DNA of 64,000 bases from Bellilinea sp040754815 (GCA_040754815.1 JBFMBX010000004.1:62001-126000); one strand, 5' to 3'. Numbered from the stretch's first letter, positions 16,345 to 25,417 are shown. Notes: generated by a model from the letters alone, not told the origin. Numbers and translations are program-made.

Positions 16345-18189
16345 ATGGCACACATCATTGCAGGTGTGGATGTAGGCAATTCGACAACCGAGGTAGCGAT
16401 TGCTGAAATCACCGATTTCGACCGCCCGCCCCGCTTCATCTCCACCAGCCGCGTTTCCACCACGGGCATCAAAGGCACGCTGAGCAATCTGCCCGGCATC
16501 GTGATTGCCCTGCGGGAAGCCGTGCAAAAGGCTGAGATTGAACTCCGCCAGCTGGATCTGGTGCTGTTGAACGAGGCCACCCCGGTCATCGGCGATATCG
16601 CCATGGAGACGATCACCGAAACCATCATCACCGAATCGACCATGATCGGCCACAATCCCGCCTCCCCCGGCGGGCTGGGAATTGGGGTGGGCAAGACCAT
16701 CCACATCAAGGATCTGGTCACTGCCAAACGCAACGAGCCTTTGATTGTGGTCATCCCGCGCGAGTACGATTTCGAACTGGCCGCCGAACTGATCCGCCGC
16801 GCGCTGGAAGCCGGCATTGACGTTCGCGGCGGCATCGTGCAGGCCGATGACGGCGTATTAATCGCCAACCGCCTGCCCAAAGTGCTGCCCTTTGTGGACG
16901 AAGTCTCTCTGATTGAGCATGTGCCCCTGAACATGCTGGCCGCCGTGGAAGTCGCCGAGCAGGGACAGGTCATCCGCCAGCTTTCTAACCCCTATGGCAT
17001 CGCCACCCTGTTTGACCTTTCCCCTCAGGAAACGGCGCTGGTGGTGCCGATTGCCAAAGCCCTGATCGGCCTGCGCTCGGCGGTGGTCATCCGCACGCCG
17101 GCCGGCGATGTGCAAACCCGCCGCATTCCCGCCGGTACGCTCAAACTGATCGGTGATGTGCGTACGGTGGTGGTCGAGGTGGATCAGGGCGCCGATGCGA
17201 TCATGAAAGCCCTCGAAGAGGTGGGCAAATTGCAGGATGTGGAAGGCGAAGCCGGCACCAACGTGGGCGGCATGGTCCAGCGCGTCCGTCAGACCATGAG
17301 CGAGGTTACCGAGAAACCACTACACGAAATTAAGATCCGCGACATTCTGGCGGTGGACTGTCTGGTACCGCAGCGCGTCTCCGGCGGCATTGCCCAGGAA
17401 TTTGCCATGGAAAACGCGGTTGGGTTGGCCGCCATGGTCAACACCGACCACCTGTTAATGGAGCGGGTTGCCAAAGCCCTCTCCGAAGAAATTAAAGTGC
17501 CGGTGGAACTGGGCGGCGTGGAGGCCAACATGGCCATCCTCGGAACACTCACCACCCCCGGCATTGATGCCCCCTTAGCCATACTCGATCTGGGGGCCGG
17601 TTCAACCGACGCCGCGCTGATGCAGCGCGACCGCAAAGTAACCAGCATCCACCTCGCCGGTGCGGGGAACATGGTTACTTTACTGATTCAAAGAGAACTG
17701 GGGCTGCCCGGCCCCAGTGATATTGATCTGGCCGAACAAATCAAACGCTACCCGCTGGCCAAGGTCGAAAGTCTGTTTCACATCCGCAACGAGGACAACT
17801 CAGTGCGCTTTTTCAAAGAACCGCTCGATCCGCGCCTGTTCGGGCGGGTCACGCTGATCACCGAAGAAGGCCTGGTGCCCCTGCCGACCGAGCACACCAT
17901 CGAACGCATCCGCGAGGTGCGGCGGGAAGCCAAGCGCAAAGTCTTTCTGCGCAACTGCCTGCGCGCCCTGCAAAACGTGGCCCCGCTCGGCAACATCCGC
18001 AACATTGATTTTGTGGCCATTGTGGGCGGTTCGGGCCTGGATTTTGAACTTTCTCAAATGCTGATGAACAAACTGGCCGAATACGGCATTGTGGTCGGCA
18101 CCGCCAACATTCAGGGACGGCTGGGGCCGATCAATGCTGTGGCTACCGGTCTGGTACTGGGTTATATCGAAAGGCGGCGCGGAAAATGA
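16345..18189 (+). CDS. pduG: Diol dehydratase reactivase large subunit
   Basis: 614 residues (Klebsiella DdrA is ~610). This ATPase swaps damaged cobalamin out of inactivated dehydratase. The N-terminal GVDVGNSTTEVAI and the central LDLGAGSTDAAL are actin/Hsp70-type phosphate loops. IVGGSGLDFEL near the C-terminus is the adenosine motif. It lies 80 bases after pduE and overlaps pduH by four bases (ATGA), so the two reactivase subunits are coupled. Confidence 0.96.
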   Translation: MAHIIAGVDVGNSTTEVAIAEITDFDRPPRFISTSRVSTTGIKGTLSNLPGIVIALREAVQKAEIELRQLDLVLLNEATPVIGDIAMETITETIITESTMIGHNPASPGGLGIGVGKTIHIKDLVTAKRNEPLIVVIPREYDFELAAELIRRALEAGIDVRGGIVQADDGVLIANRLPKVLPFVDEVSLIEHVPLNMLAAVEVAEQGQVIRQLSNPYGIATLFDLSPQETALVVPIAKALIGLRSAVVIRTPAGDVQTRRIPAGTLKLIGDVRTVVVEVDQGADAIMKALEEVGKLQDVEGEAGTNVGGMVQRVRQTMSEVTEKPLHEIKIRDILAVDCLVPQRVSGGIAQEFAMENAVGLAAMVNTDHLLMERVAKALSEEIKVPVELGGVEANMAILGTLTTPGIDAPLAILDLGAGSTDAALMQRDRKVTSIHLAGAGNMVTLLIQRELGLPGPSDIDLAEQIKRYPLAKVESLFHIRNEDNSVRFFKEPLDPRLFGRVTLITEEGLVPLPTEHTIERIREVRREAKRKVFLRNCLRALQNVAPLGNIRNIDFVAIVGGSGLDFELSQMLMNKLAEYGIVVGTANIQGRLGPINAVATGLVLGYIERRRGK

Positions 18190-18677
18190 TGATGGCAGCC
18201 TCCACCCTCGAAAGACCAGCCATTTTCGTGGCTTTGATGCCGGGCGCACCCCGGCAGGCCGCCCGCTGGGTAGAAATCGGCGCCGAGGAAGAGGGTGTGC
18301 CCTGCCGCCTCGTTGAATTGGAAGGGAAAGATGTGATTGATCTGGCATATCAGGCTGCCATGGCTTCACCGTTGAAAATTGGTGTGGCCGTTTCGGAAAG
18401 ATCTGTGGTGCTGCATGAATTTCACATGCCGCCGCATCAGCCGGTGCTGGTATTCGATCTGGATACAGACACTCAGCGCGCCTGCCGGCTGATGGGCGCA
18501 AACGCGGCGCGTTTCTTCGTGCGCCGCCCGCTGTACCTGACACCCCTGCCTGAGTCTGCTGCGCCCGTTCCCGCCGCTGCGGAAAATCCCCAAAACCTGT
18601 CCGCCGCCGAGTTAAGGCAGGTCATCAGGCTGGTTGTGCTCATTCTTCAAAAATTGAGGGAAAGGGAAGCCTTATGA
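18186..18677 (+). CDS. pduH: Diol dehydratase reactivase small subunit with extra C-terminal helix
   Basis: 163 residues, about 40 longer than classic PduH/DdrB (~120). The core has PAIFVALMPGAP, GVAVSERSVVLHEFHMPP and RACRLMGANAARFFVRRP. The extra C-terminus, after a Pro/Ala linker, is a predicted amphipathic helix (ELRQVIRLVVLILQKL) that resembles an encapsulation peptide. It starts in the ATGA overlap with pduG and its own end overlaps the next shell gene by four bases. The small subunit pairs with PduG and with the dehydratase beta-like surface during cofactor exchange. Confidence 0.92.
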   Translation: MMMAASTLERPAIFVALMPGAPRQAARWVEIGAEEEGVPCRLVELEGKDVIDLAYQAAMASPLKIGVAVSERSVVLHEFHMPPHQPVLVFDLDTDTQRACRLMGANAARFFVRRPLYLTPLPESAAPVPAAAENPQNLSAAELRQVIRLVVLILQKLREREAL

Positions 18678-19258
18678 ACAAAGCCCTGGGTTTGATTGAA
18701 ACCATCGGTCTGGTAGCCGCCATCGAGGCTGCCGATGCCGCCGTTAAAGCGGCCAATGTCGTGCTGCTGGGATACGACAGCGCAAGAGCCGGAAAAATCA
18801 CCATCAAACTGGCCGGTGATGTCGGCGCGGTGCAGGCCGCTGTCGCCGCCGGGGCTGCTGCGGCGGCGCGGGTTGGGACGGTTTACGGTTCGCTGGTCAT
18901 TCCCCGCCCGCACGAAGAAATTGACCCCCTGATTCAACAAGCCGTGCGCGGACGGGTACCGCCTAAAAGCCACCCCCCCAAAGCCCCAAAACTGCCGGGT
19001 GAAACAGAGAAAGCAGCGGTAGAAACAGAAACACCGCCCCCCGCCGAACCCCTCCCCTCCCAGCCTGCTGAAACTCCCCCAGCCGCCCCGCCGGAAGCGC
19101 AGATTGAAGAACCAGCCGAAGGCGAAACGCCGGAGCCTCAGCCGCCCAAACGCTGTATTGCCATCACCAAAGCCGGCGTGCCCTGCAAACTGCCTGCCCG
19201 GCCCGGATCGGATTACTGCGTTTTCCACCAGAAACTGGCAGGAAAAGCGGCCGAATAA
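18674..19258 (+). CDS. BMC-H shell protein with Pro-rich linker and C-terminal Cys3His knuckle
   Basis: 194 residues. Residues 1-85 are a canonical BMC-H domain (KALGLIETIGLVAAIEAADA, AGDVGAVQAAVAAGAAAAA, VIPRPH). Residues ~90-158 are a Pro/Glu/Ala-rich linker. Residues 160-186 hold C161-x9-C171-x10-C182-x2-H185, a likely zinc-binding knuckle of the kind seen in DUF5763-like domains (recalled, unverified). The layout recalls PduK, which also carries a C-terminal metal-binding extension, but the motif differs. The same knuckle is fused to the N-terminus of another BMC-H at 25418-25957. The start overlaps pduH by four bases. It is probably a minor facet protein with a docking or metal role. Confidence 0.93.
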   Translation: MNKALGLIETIGLVAAIEAADAAVKAANVVLLGYDSARAGKITIKLAGDVGAVQAAVAAGAAAAARVGTVYGSLVIPRPHEEIDPLIQQAVRGRVPPKSHPPKAPKLPGETEKAAVETETPPPAEPLPSQPAETPPAAPPEAQIEEPAEGETPEPQPPKRCIAITKAGVPCKLPARPGSDYCVFHQKLAGKAAE

Positions 19259-19279
19259 CCCGCCTGAATGGAGTGGAGC

Positions 19280-20083
19280 ATGGAGAGCCAACTGATGCAA
19301 GAGATTGTCAACCGCGCCATCGAAGCGGTTTTCGCGAGGCTGATCGCCTCTGCTCCGCGCCGGAACATCCTGATGGTTTTCACCGGCGCCGGCTCCGGTT
19401 ACGTGGCCGGGAAGGACGCCATCCACCTGCTGGTGGAGGGCGGCCACTCGCTCAAAGTGATTCTGAGCAGCGCAGCCGGATTTTTGATCGGCGCGGAAAA
19501 TCTGCGTAAAGCCGGCGCATCTGAGATCATTCAGGCCGGTGAATGGGTCTGGACGCCCGCGCTGGTTCAGGAAAGCGACCTGATCCTCGTGCCGACCCTC
19601 TCGATGAATACCGCCGCCAAACTTGCCGCCGGGATGATGGACTCCCTCACCAACACCATCATACTGGGGGGACTGCTGGCCGCTAAACCGGTCATCGCCA
19701 TTGCCGATGGAGCCGACCCGTTTGGCGACGGCGGCAGGGTGTTCGGCGGGGAGACGACCACCGCTCCCCTGCTGCGGGGCCGTATCGCCGAACATCTCTC
19801 CACCCTGAAAGCCTTCGGTATCCATCTGGTTCACAAAGAACAATTCCTGCCGGCCGTCCTGTCCTGCCTGATGAACACCACCGCGGCCAAGACCGCTCAA
19901 CCGGCAACCCCAGCAGCGGACAAAGCCCCCGCCAGCGCCGCCCTTTCCAGCATGTGGATAACCGCCTCTGAATTGAGCGGTTTTGAACGCGGTCAGAACG
20001 TTTACATTCCGCGCGGCGCTCACCTGACCCCCCTCGCCAGAGAAACGGCCCAACGGCTGGAGCTCATTCTAATCGAAGGGTGA
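19280..20083 (+). CDS. BMC-associated flavoprotein (HFCD/phosphopantothenoylcysteine decarboxylase-like)
   Basis: 267 residues. The core resembles flavin-binding HFCD-family proteins: an N-terminal Rossmann-like LMVFTGAGSGYVAGKDA, a VILSSAAGF strand and the conserved P-x4-N-T-A-A-K pattern in VPTLSMNTAAKLAAG. The first ~25 residues form an amphipathic helix (LMQEIVNRAIEAVFARLI), suggesting packaging in the shell. The start at 19280 has GGAG six bases upstream; 19268 is an alternative. Such flavoproteins occur in some BMC loci without a proven reaction. Redox support for cobalamin recycling is one possibility, since no PduS is visible; that is speculative. Confidence 0.82.
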   Translation: MESQLMQEIVNRAIEAVFARLIASAPRRNILMVFTGAGSGYVAGKDAIHLLVEGGHSLKVILSSAAGFLIGAENLRKAGASEIIQAGEWVWTPALVQESDLILVPTLSMNTAAKLAAGMMDSLTNTIILGGLLAAKPVIAIADGADPFGDGGRVFGGETTTAPLLRGRIAEHLSTLKAFGIHLVHKEQFLPAVLSCLMNTTAAKTAQPATPAADKAPASAALSSMWITASELSGFERGQNVYIPRGAHLTPLARETAQRLELILIEG

Positions 20084-20104
20084 CCGAAAAAACGAGGTGA
20101 AATG

Positions 20105-20380
20105 ATGAAACTTGCAAAAGTGATCGGCAATGTCGTATCCACCCGAAAAGAAGAGGCACTGGTGGGATTCAAAATCCTGCTGGTGGAAGAAATGGACGCC
20201 AAGAGCAAACAGTTAACCGGTAATACCTTTGTAGCCGTGGATACACTCGGCGCCGGTTTGCTGGATACCGTGCTGGTGGTGCAGGGCAGCGGCGCGCGGG
20301 TCGTCAGCGAAATTCACCAGAAAGCCCCGCTGGATGCCGCCATCGTCGGTATTGTGGATAAATGGGATGTGAATCTATGA
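20105..20380 (+). CDS. EutN/CcmL/PduN-family pentameric vertex protein (BMC-P)
   Basis: 91 residues. Pentamers cap the twelve vertices of the icosahedral shell. Hallmarks are KLAKVIGNVVSTRKEE at the start, the FVAVDTLGAGLLDTVLVVQGSGAR centre and the VDAAIVGIVD-like end (DAAIVGIVDKWDV). The start at 20105 was preferred to the adjacent 20102 because GAGGTG then lies five bases upstream. The stop overlaps the pduO start by four bases (ATGA). Confidence 0.96.
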   Translation: MKLAKVIGNVVSTRKEEALVGFKILLVEEMDAKSKQLTGNTFVAVDTLGAGLLDTVLVVQGSGARVVSEIHQKAPLDAAIVGIVDKWDVNL

Positions 20381-21393
20381 AAGCCACGATTTACACCGGT
20401 GTGGGAGATGCGGGTCAAACCCGCCTGCCTGGCAACGTGACCATCAGCAAGGACGACTTGCGGGTTGAGGTGTACGGCACGCTGGATGAAGCCACCTCAA
20501 CGCTGGGGCTTGCCCGCGCCACCACCCGTTTTCAAGACCTGTGCCAGCAGATCTGGCAGTTGCAGGAAGAATTGATACCGGTGATGAGTGAAATTGCCAC
20601 CGTACCCGGAACCGTCCTCAAAAAACCCATCCCGCAGGTCAGTGCTGAACAGGTGCAAGGACTGGAAAGCCTGATTGACCGCTGGAGCGCCGAGTGGATT
20701 CAGACCGGGCAGTTCATCACCCCCGGCGGGTCGCCGGCCTCAGCCGCATTGGATATGGCGCGGACGATTGTGCGCCGGGCCGAACGACGGCTGGTTTCGC
20801 TGCATCAGCGCGAGCCGGTCAACCCGCATCTGCTCAAATACATCAACCGCCTTTCAGACCTGTTGTATGTGCTGGCCCGCGTTGATGAACAGCGCACCCT
20901 CAAAAACATCATCAGCGAGGTGGTCGAAAACCGAGCGGTTCAGGTAAATTCAGCGCAACCCATCCTTCCTTCCAACAGCGGAACGGATAGCGCGCAGGGG
21001 AAATTAACCCTCAGCGACAGCCAGCGCATGATTGCAGCCGGCATCCGCCGGGCGGTTGAACTGGGTGTGCCGATGGTGCTCTCGGTCGCCGATGAACACG
21101 GGCAGATCATCCAGACCTGCCGCATGGACGGCGCCCGCCCGATCAGTTCGCAGCTGGCCCCGCACAAAGCCTACACCGCCGCGGCGGTGCGCGTCCCTAC
21201 CCACGAGCTGGCGGGGCTTTCCCAGCCCGGTCAGCCGCTCTACCACATTGACGCCAATCTGGAAAAATTCACCCTGATCGGCGGCGGTTTGCCGGTCAGC
21301 CGGAATGGCAGGGTGATTGGCGGGGTGGGCGCCAGCGGCGGCAGTGTGGAACAGGATATAGATGTGGCTCAAGCCATGTTGGCGGCTTTGTGA
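20377..21393 (+). CDS. pduO: PduO-type cob(I)alamin adenosyltransferase with HbpS-like C-terminal domain
   Basis: 338 residues. Residues ~1-180 are the PduO adenosyltransferase, which makes adenosylcobalamin for the dehydratase: YTGVGDAGQTRLPG, VEVYGTLDEATSTLG, and the ATP-binding TPGGSPAS...ARTIVRRAERR. Residues ~205-338 are a DUF336/HbpS-like domain (PMVLSVADEHGQIIQ, PHKAYTAAAV, IGGVGASGG). The same two-domain form is known from Salmonella PduO. The start was set at 20377 in the ATGA overlap with the vertex gene rather than 15 bases upstream. A second, unrelated EutT-type transferase is encoded at 26092. Confidence 0.95.
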   Translation: MKATIYTGVGDAGQTRLPGNVTISKDDLRVEVYGTLDEATSTLGLARATTRFQDLCQQIWQLQEELIPVMSEIATVPGTVLKKPIPQVSAEQVQGLESLIDRWSAEWIQTGQFITPGGSPASAALDMARTIVRRAERRLVSLHQREPVNPHLLKYINRLSDLLYVLARVDEQRTLKNIISEVVENRAVQVNSAQPILPSNSGTDSAQGKLTLSDSQRMIAAGIRRAVELGVPMVLSVADEHGQIIQTCRMDGARPISSQLAPHKAYTAAAVRVPTHELAGLSQPGQPLYHIDANLEKFTLIGGGLPVSRNGRVIGGVGASGGSVEQDIDVAQAMLAAL

Positions 21394-21423
21394 GGAAGGT
21401 TTACATCCTTGAAGGAGGCAGAC

Positions 21424-22824
21424 ATGCAATTTCAAGAAGAACAGATTGAAGCGATTGTGCAGCAAGTCCTATCCCAATTGACGAATACCTCGCTCAAAAA
21501 GACTTCGCCATGGCGAGGTGTCTTTCCTACGCCGGCTCAGGCGGTTGAAGCAGCCGTTACCGCCTTCCGAAAGTACCGCAAAGTGGGCATTGAACAGCGC
21601 AAAGCCATCATTCAAGCCGTGCGCCAGAAGGCCATTCAAAATGCCCAGAAACTGGCTCAAATGGCTTACGAAGAAACGCACCTTGGCCGCGTATCCGATA
21701 AGGTTATCAAAAACTTGCTGGTGGCCGAAAAAACACCCGGCGTTGAAATCCTGCCGAACGAAGCCTTTGTAGGGGATAACGGCCTGACGCTGGAAGAATG
21801 CGCCCCCTACGGGGTGATTCTGGCCATTACCCCGGTCACCAACCCGACCTCTACCATCATCAACAACACCATCAGCATGATTGCGGCCGGAAATACGGTG
21901 GTGTTTGCGCCGCACCCGGCCAGCCGCGAGGTTTCACTGACCACCATTGACCTGCTCAACGAGGCCATCGAATCGGCCGGCGGGCCGCCCAACGTGTTGA
22001 CCGCCTGTGAACAGGCTAGCATCGAAATCGCGCAGGAATTAATGGCGAACCCGCAAATTGCCCTGCTGGTGGTTACCGGTGGCAAGGCGGTGGTGGATAC
22101 CGCGCTGCGCTCCGGCAAACGTACCATCGGCGCGGCCGCCGGCAACCCGCCAGTGCTGGTGGATGACACCGCCGACCCGGCCAAAGCCGCCCGCGATATT
22201 GTGCTGGGCCACTCGTTCGATAACAACCTGCCCTGCACTTCAGAAAAGGAAATTATTGCCACGGCCGGCATTTATGATGCCCTGATCGCCTGCTTCAAGT
22301 CTGCCGACAATTCGATGGTGCTCAAGAGCGCCGATATCCCCCGCCTTGAAAATGTGGTACTCAACGAAAAACGCAGCGGCCCCAACCCCAAATACATCGG
22401 GCGCAACGCCAACGTGATTTTGAAGGAACTGGGTTATCAGGCCAGTGACGACCTGCGCACCATCATCGTCGAAACCGACAAGAACCACCCCTTCGTCCGG
22501 CTGGAAATGATGATGCCGGTGCTGCCGATTGTGTGCGTGCGTACCTTTGAAGAGGCCGTAGATGTGGCGGTGGAAGTCGAGGCCGGTTTGCGCCATTCGG
22601 CCGTCATCCATTCCAGCAACATCTACCACATGAGCGATTTCGGGCGCGCCATTAACACCACCATTTTTGTCAAAAACGCACCTTCCTACGCCGGGCTTGG
22701 TTATGGCGGTGAGGGTTACACCAGTTTCACCATCGCCGGCCGCACCGGGGAAGGCATGACCACAGCCCGCACCTTTACCCGCATCCGACGCTGCACGCTG
22801 GTTGGAGCCTTTTCGGCGGTTTGA
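21424..22824 (+). CDS. pduP: CoA-acylating propionaldehyde dehydrogenase with N-terminal encapsulation peptide
   Basis: 466 residues, matching PduP (~464). It oxidises propanal to propionyl-CoA with NAD+ inside the shell. The N-terminal EEQIEAIVQQVLSQL is the targeting helix. The nucleophilic cysteine is in NNLPCTSEKEI. Other motifs are PVTNPTSTIINN and VTGGKAVVDTALRSGKRTIG. The start at 21424 follows GAAGGAGG; an upstream TTG at 21409 is less likely. It sits between pduO and a BMC-T gene. A second, distantly similar dehydrogenase at 23889 carries its helix at the other end. Confidence 0.95.
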   Translation: MQFQEEQIEAIVQQVLSQLTNTSLKKTSPWRGVFPTPAQAVEAAVTAFRKYRKVGIEQRKAIIQAVRQKAIQNAQKLAQMAYEETHLGRVSDKVIKNLLVAEKTPGVEILPNEAFVGDNGLTLEECAPYGVILAITPVTNPTSTIINNTISMIAAGNTVVFAPHPASREVSLTTIDLLNEAIESAGGPPNVLTACEQASIEIAQELMANPQIALLVVTGGKAVVDTALRSGKRTIGAAAGNPPVLVDDTADPAKAARDIVLGHSFDNNLPCTSEKEIIATAGIYDALIACFKSADNSMVLKSADIPRLENVVLNEKRSGPNPKYIGRNANVILKELGYQASDDLRTIIVETDKNHPFVRLEMMMPVLPIVCVRTFEEAVDVAVEVEAGLRHSAVIHSSNIYHMSDFGRAINTTIFVKNAPSYAGLGYGGEGYTSFTIAGRTGEGMTTARTFTRIRRCTLVGAFSAV

Positions 22825-22887
22825 AAATTTAGCGGAAACGGCAAAATCGTTATCAAATCAAACCAATCTTTTACGAGGAGCACTGGT

Positions 22888-23511
22888 ATGGCTGATCAAT
22901 TTGAACTACGCGCTTACTGCTACCTTGACCGAATGCAGCCCCAATACGCCGCCTTCGTCGGCACCATCACACAGGGCGACCTACCGGTGGAGGGCATGGC
23001 CAGCCTGTATGTGGAAATGGCCCCCGGCAACTGGGTCTTCCGCGTGGTGGATATCGCTGTCAAGGCCACCGATGTCAAACCGGGCGCTCAGATCGTCGAG
23101 CGCGAATTCGGCATGTTCGAGATCCACTCCATTTCGCAGCAAAATGTGATTCAGGCCGGGCAGGTGGTGCTGGAACAACTCGGGCTGAAAATTTCCGACC
23201 GCAAGAAGCCCGAAATCGCCTCGCTGCAAGTGATCACCAACGTCAACCCCTATCAGGCGCAGCTACTCAACCGCTTTGCGCGCGGAATGATGCTGGTGCC
23301 CGGTCAGACCATGTTGGTGTTGGAATGCGCCCCGGCTGCATACATAAACCTGGCAGCCAACGAGGCCGAAAAGGCATCGCCGGTCAACCTGATGCACATC
23401 AGTTCGGTCGGTCGTTTCGGGCGTTTGTGGATGGCCGGCACCGAAGCAGACATTCTGGCCGCCCGCGATGCGGCAGTTTTAGCCTTAAATAGAATTGAAG
23501 GGGTATCGTAA
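22888..23511 (+). CDS. BMC-T shell protein, copy 1
   Basis: 207 residues made of two BMC domains: residues ~35-105 (ASLYVEMAPGNWVFRVVDIA) and ~120-205 (MLVLECAPAAYINLAANEAE). The N-terminus FELRAYCYLDRMQPQYAAFVG is not typical of PduB or PduT, and no Fe-S cysteine cluster like that of PduT is evident, so the subtype is open. A GAGGAG site precedes the ATG. It ends the first gene block. A copy at 27925-28545 differs at only about ten of 206 positions. Confidence 0.9.
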   Translation: MADQFELRAYCYLDRMQPQYAAFVGTITQGDLPVEGMASLYVEMAPGNWVFRVVDIAVKATDVKPGAQIVEREFGMFEIHSISQQNVIQAGQVVLEQLGLKISDRKKPEIASLQVITNVNPYQAQLLNRFARGMMLVPGQTMLVLECAPAAYINLAANEAEKASPVNLMHISSVGRFGRLWMAGTEADILAARDAAVLALNRIEGVS

Positions 23512-23888
23512 CAAATACCATTTACTAGAAAATAATCGTTAGTTTGATTAGCCGTTTGTTAGCATTTGCAAGGATAAAAGGGTAAAATCAGCATCAACCA
23601 ACTCTCCACAACTGTCACGCCTGATTAGGTTCTCCAACTCACATCATTGAGATCCTTAACCCCTTTTCGATGAATAAAAGTGAATAGGGTCATCCAACGG
23701 CGGTTTTGAAACAATCAAAACCGCCTTATAAATTACTACAGCTTAATTATTCAGAAGTTGTTCCAAATTTATAAAACATAGAAGAAAATCTTGTGATAAT
23801 ATTAAATTCCACCTGTAATCTTACCTTGCTTAGTTCGATTGGTAATTTGGGTTTTGAGTAAATATTCATTACCACTTTAGGATTTCTC
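23512..23888. other. 377-bp AT-rich gap separating the two BMC modules
   Basis: No gene seen. The DNA is clearly more AT-rich than the genes on the left. It contains a perfect 11-bp stem-loop (23699-23725) and downstream of it an AT-rich stretch that could hold a new promoter, for example the TGTGATAAT at about 23793. The break suggests the second module can be transcribed on its own. Confidence 0.5.
23699..23725 (+). terminator. Perfect stem-loop between BMC modules, probable terminator
   Basis: Arms GGCGGTTTTGA (23699-23709) and TCAAAACCGCC (23715-23725) pair without mismatch around the five-base loop AACAA. The + strand tail is TTATAAATT rather than a clean T-run, so termination may be partial or need other signals. 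Confidence 0.5.
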
Positions 23889-25388
23889 ATGGAATTACCA
23901 GAAAATTACGATTCGGACCTTCGCTCAATTCAAGAAGCTCGCCGTCTGGCTATCCAGTGCCGCGAGGCTCAAAAGGCGATAGCCTTTGCCGAACAGGAAG
24001 AAGTGGATCGCATTTGTCAAGCAATGGCCGAAGCAGCCTTTCGAGAATCTGCACGCCTCGGAAAAATGGCACACGAAGAAACCGGTTATGGGATTGCTCG
24101 ACACAAACAGATTAAAAATGAATTTGCCAGTAAATCAGTGTGGGAATCGATCAAGGATATCAAAACCAGCGGTGTTATCAACCGGGATGATCGCCGAAAA
24201 GTAGTGGAAATTGCCTGGCCGGTAGGCGTGATCGCCGCATTGACCCCTTCCACCAACCCCACTTCAACGGCCATCTATAAAGTGCTGATTGCGGTTAAAG
24301 CCCGTAATGGAATTGTGGTAGCGCCCCACCCAGCTGCCCGCGCCAGCACCTACGAAGCCGTCCGAGTGATGGCTGAAGCTGGCGAAGCCGCCGGTATGCC
24401 CAGAGGGCTGGTGAGTTGTATGCAGAACATTACACTCGAAGGCACGCAGGAATTAATGCGCCATTACGCCGTTTCGCTGATTCTCGCCACCGGCGGATCC
24501 GGTATGGTGCGCGCCGCGCACAGCGTGGGAAAGCCCGCCATTGGTGTCGGTCCTGGCAATGTGCCGGTGTACGTGGATCGCAGCGCCGATATAATCAAAG
24601 CCGCCAGCGATATTGTCAACAGTAAGGCTTTCGATTGCTCCGTGATCTGTTCCACCGAGCAGTGTGTCGTTGCCGATAAACCGATTGCCGATCAACTCCG
24701 TGAGGAAATGAAGAAAAACGGCGCATACTGGCTGCCCCCCAACGATATTCCGCCCATCGAAAAACTTCTTTTTCCCAGCCCCGGTGTCTTGAACCCCAAA
24801 GCGGTTGGGAAAACCCCACAGCAACTTGCTCAAATGGCGGGAATCCAGGTTCCACCCTCGGCCAGAGTGCTGGTCGTGGATTTAAAAGGTGTCGGAAGGG
24901 AACATCCTCTCAGCGGCGAAAAATTGACCACTGTTTTGGGTTTTATGGTGGAAGACGGTTGGCGCGCTGGATGCGACCGTTGTATCCAGATACTCAAATA
25001 CGGCGGTGACGGTCATTCACTGGTCATTCATGCCCGAGATGAAGAAGTTATCCTAGCGTTCGGAATCGAAAAACCGGCCTTTCGCATTATTGTGAATTCA
25101 TGGGGAACGATGGGGGCCATTGGTGCTACCACTGGTGTTGTACCGGCCATGACGTTGGCACCGGGCGGTATCGGCGGGGCGGTGGTTAGCGATAATATTA
25201 CCACCACTCATTTAATGAACATCAAACGTGTGGCTTATGAAATTAAGCCTCCCCCACGTGAGGCTTTTACCCCTACCCCCGATGTAGAGGCAGCCAGAAA
25301 GGCTCCCACATCCCCTGCCGAATTGAGTGATGCGGAGATCGAAGAAATCGTACGCCGAGTTCTTGCTCAACTGGAAGTCCGACGATAA
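23889..25388 (+). CDS. CoA-acylating aldehyde dehydrogenase with C-terminal encapsulation peptide
   Basis: 499 residues of the EutE/PduP superfamily. The catalytic cysteine region is DCSVICSTEQC. The Rossmann parts show TPSTNPTSTAIYK and ATGGSGMVRAAHSVGKP. No targeting helix is seen at the N-terminus. The last ~25 residues, after a Pro/Thr linker, form one: LSDAEIEEIVRRVLAQLEV. C-terminal placement is known for aldehyde dehydrogenases of other BMC types, such as glycyl-radical and sugar-phosphate compartments. It opens the second module. Whether it serves the same propanal or another aldehyde cannot be told from sequence. Confidence 0.93.
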   Translation: MELPENYDSDLRSIQEARRLAIQCREAQKAIAFAEQEEVDRICQAMAEAAFRESARLGKMAHEETGYGIARHKQIKNEFASKSVWESIKDIKTSGVINRDDRRKVVEIAWPVGVIAALTPSTNPTSTAIYKVLIAVKARNGIVVAPHPAARASTYEAVRVMAEAGEAAGMPRGLVSCMQNITLEGTQELMRHYAVSLILATGGSGMVRAAHSVGKPAIGVGPGNVPVYVDRSADIIKAASDIVNSKAFDCSVICSTEQCVVADKPIADQLREEMKKNGAYWLPPNDIPPIEKLLFPSPGVLNPKAVGKTPQQLAQMAGIQVPPSARVLVVDLKGVGREHPLSGEKLTTVLGFMVEDGWRAGCDRCIQILKYGGDGHSLVIHARDEEVILAFGIEKPAFRIIVNSWGTMGAIGATTGVVPAMTLAPGGIGGAVVSDNITTTHLMNIKRVAYEIKPPPREAFTPTPDVEAARKAPTSPAELSDAEIEEIVRRVLAQLEVRR

Positions 25389-25417
25389 TTGGATGGATAA
25401 GAGATATCTGAAACGAT

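Noticed and set aside
18647..20053. 468-codon Gly/Phe-rich open frame on the - strand
   Set aside because: It is antisense to three well-supported BMC genes. The Gly/Phe repeats mirror the Pro/Ala/Glu linker of the knuckle BMC-H.
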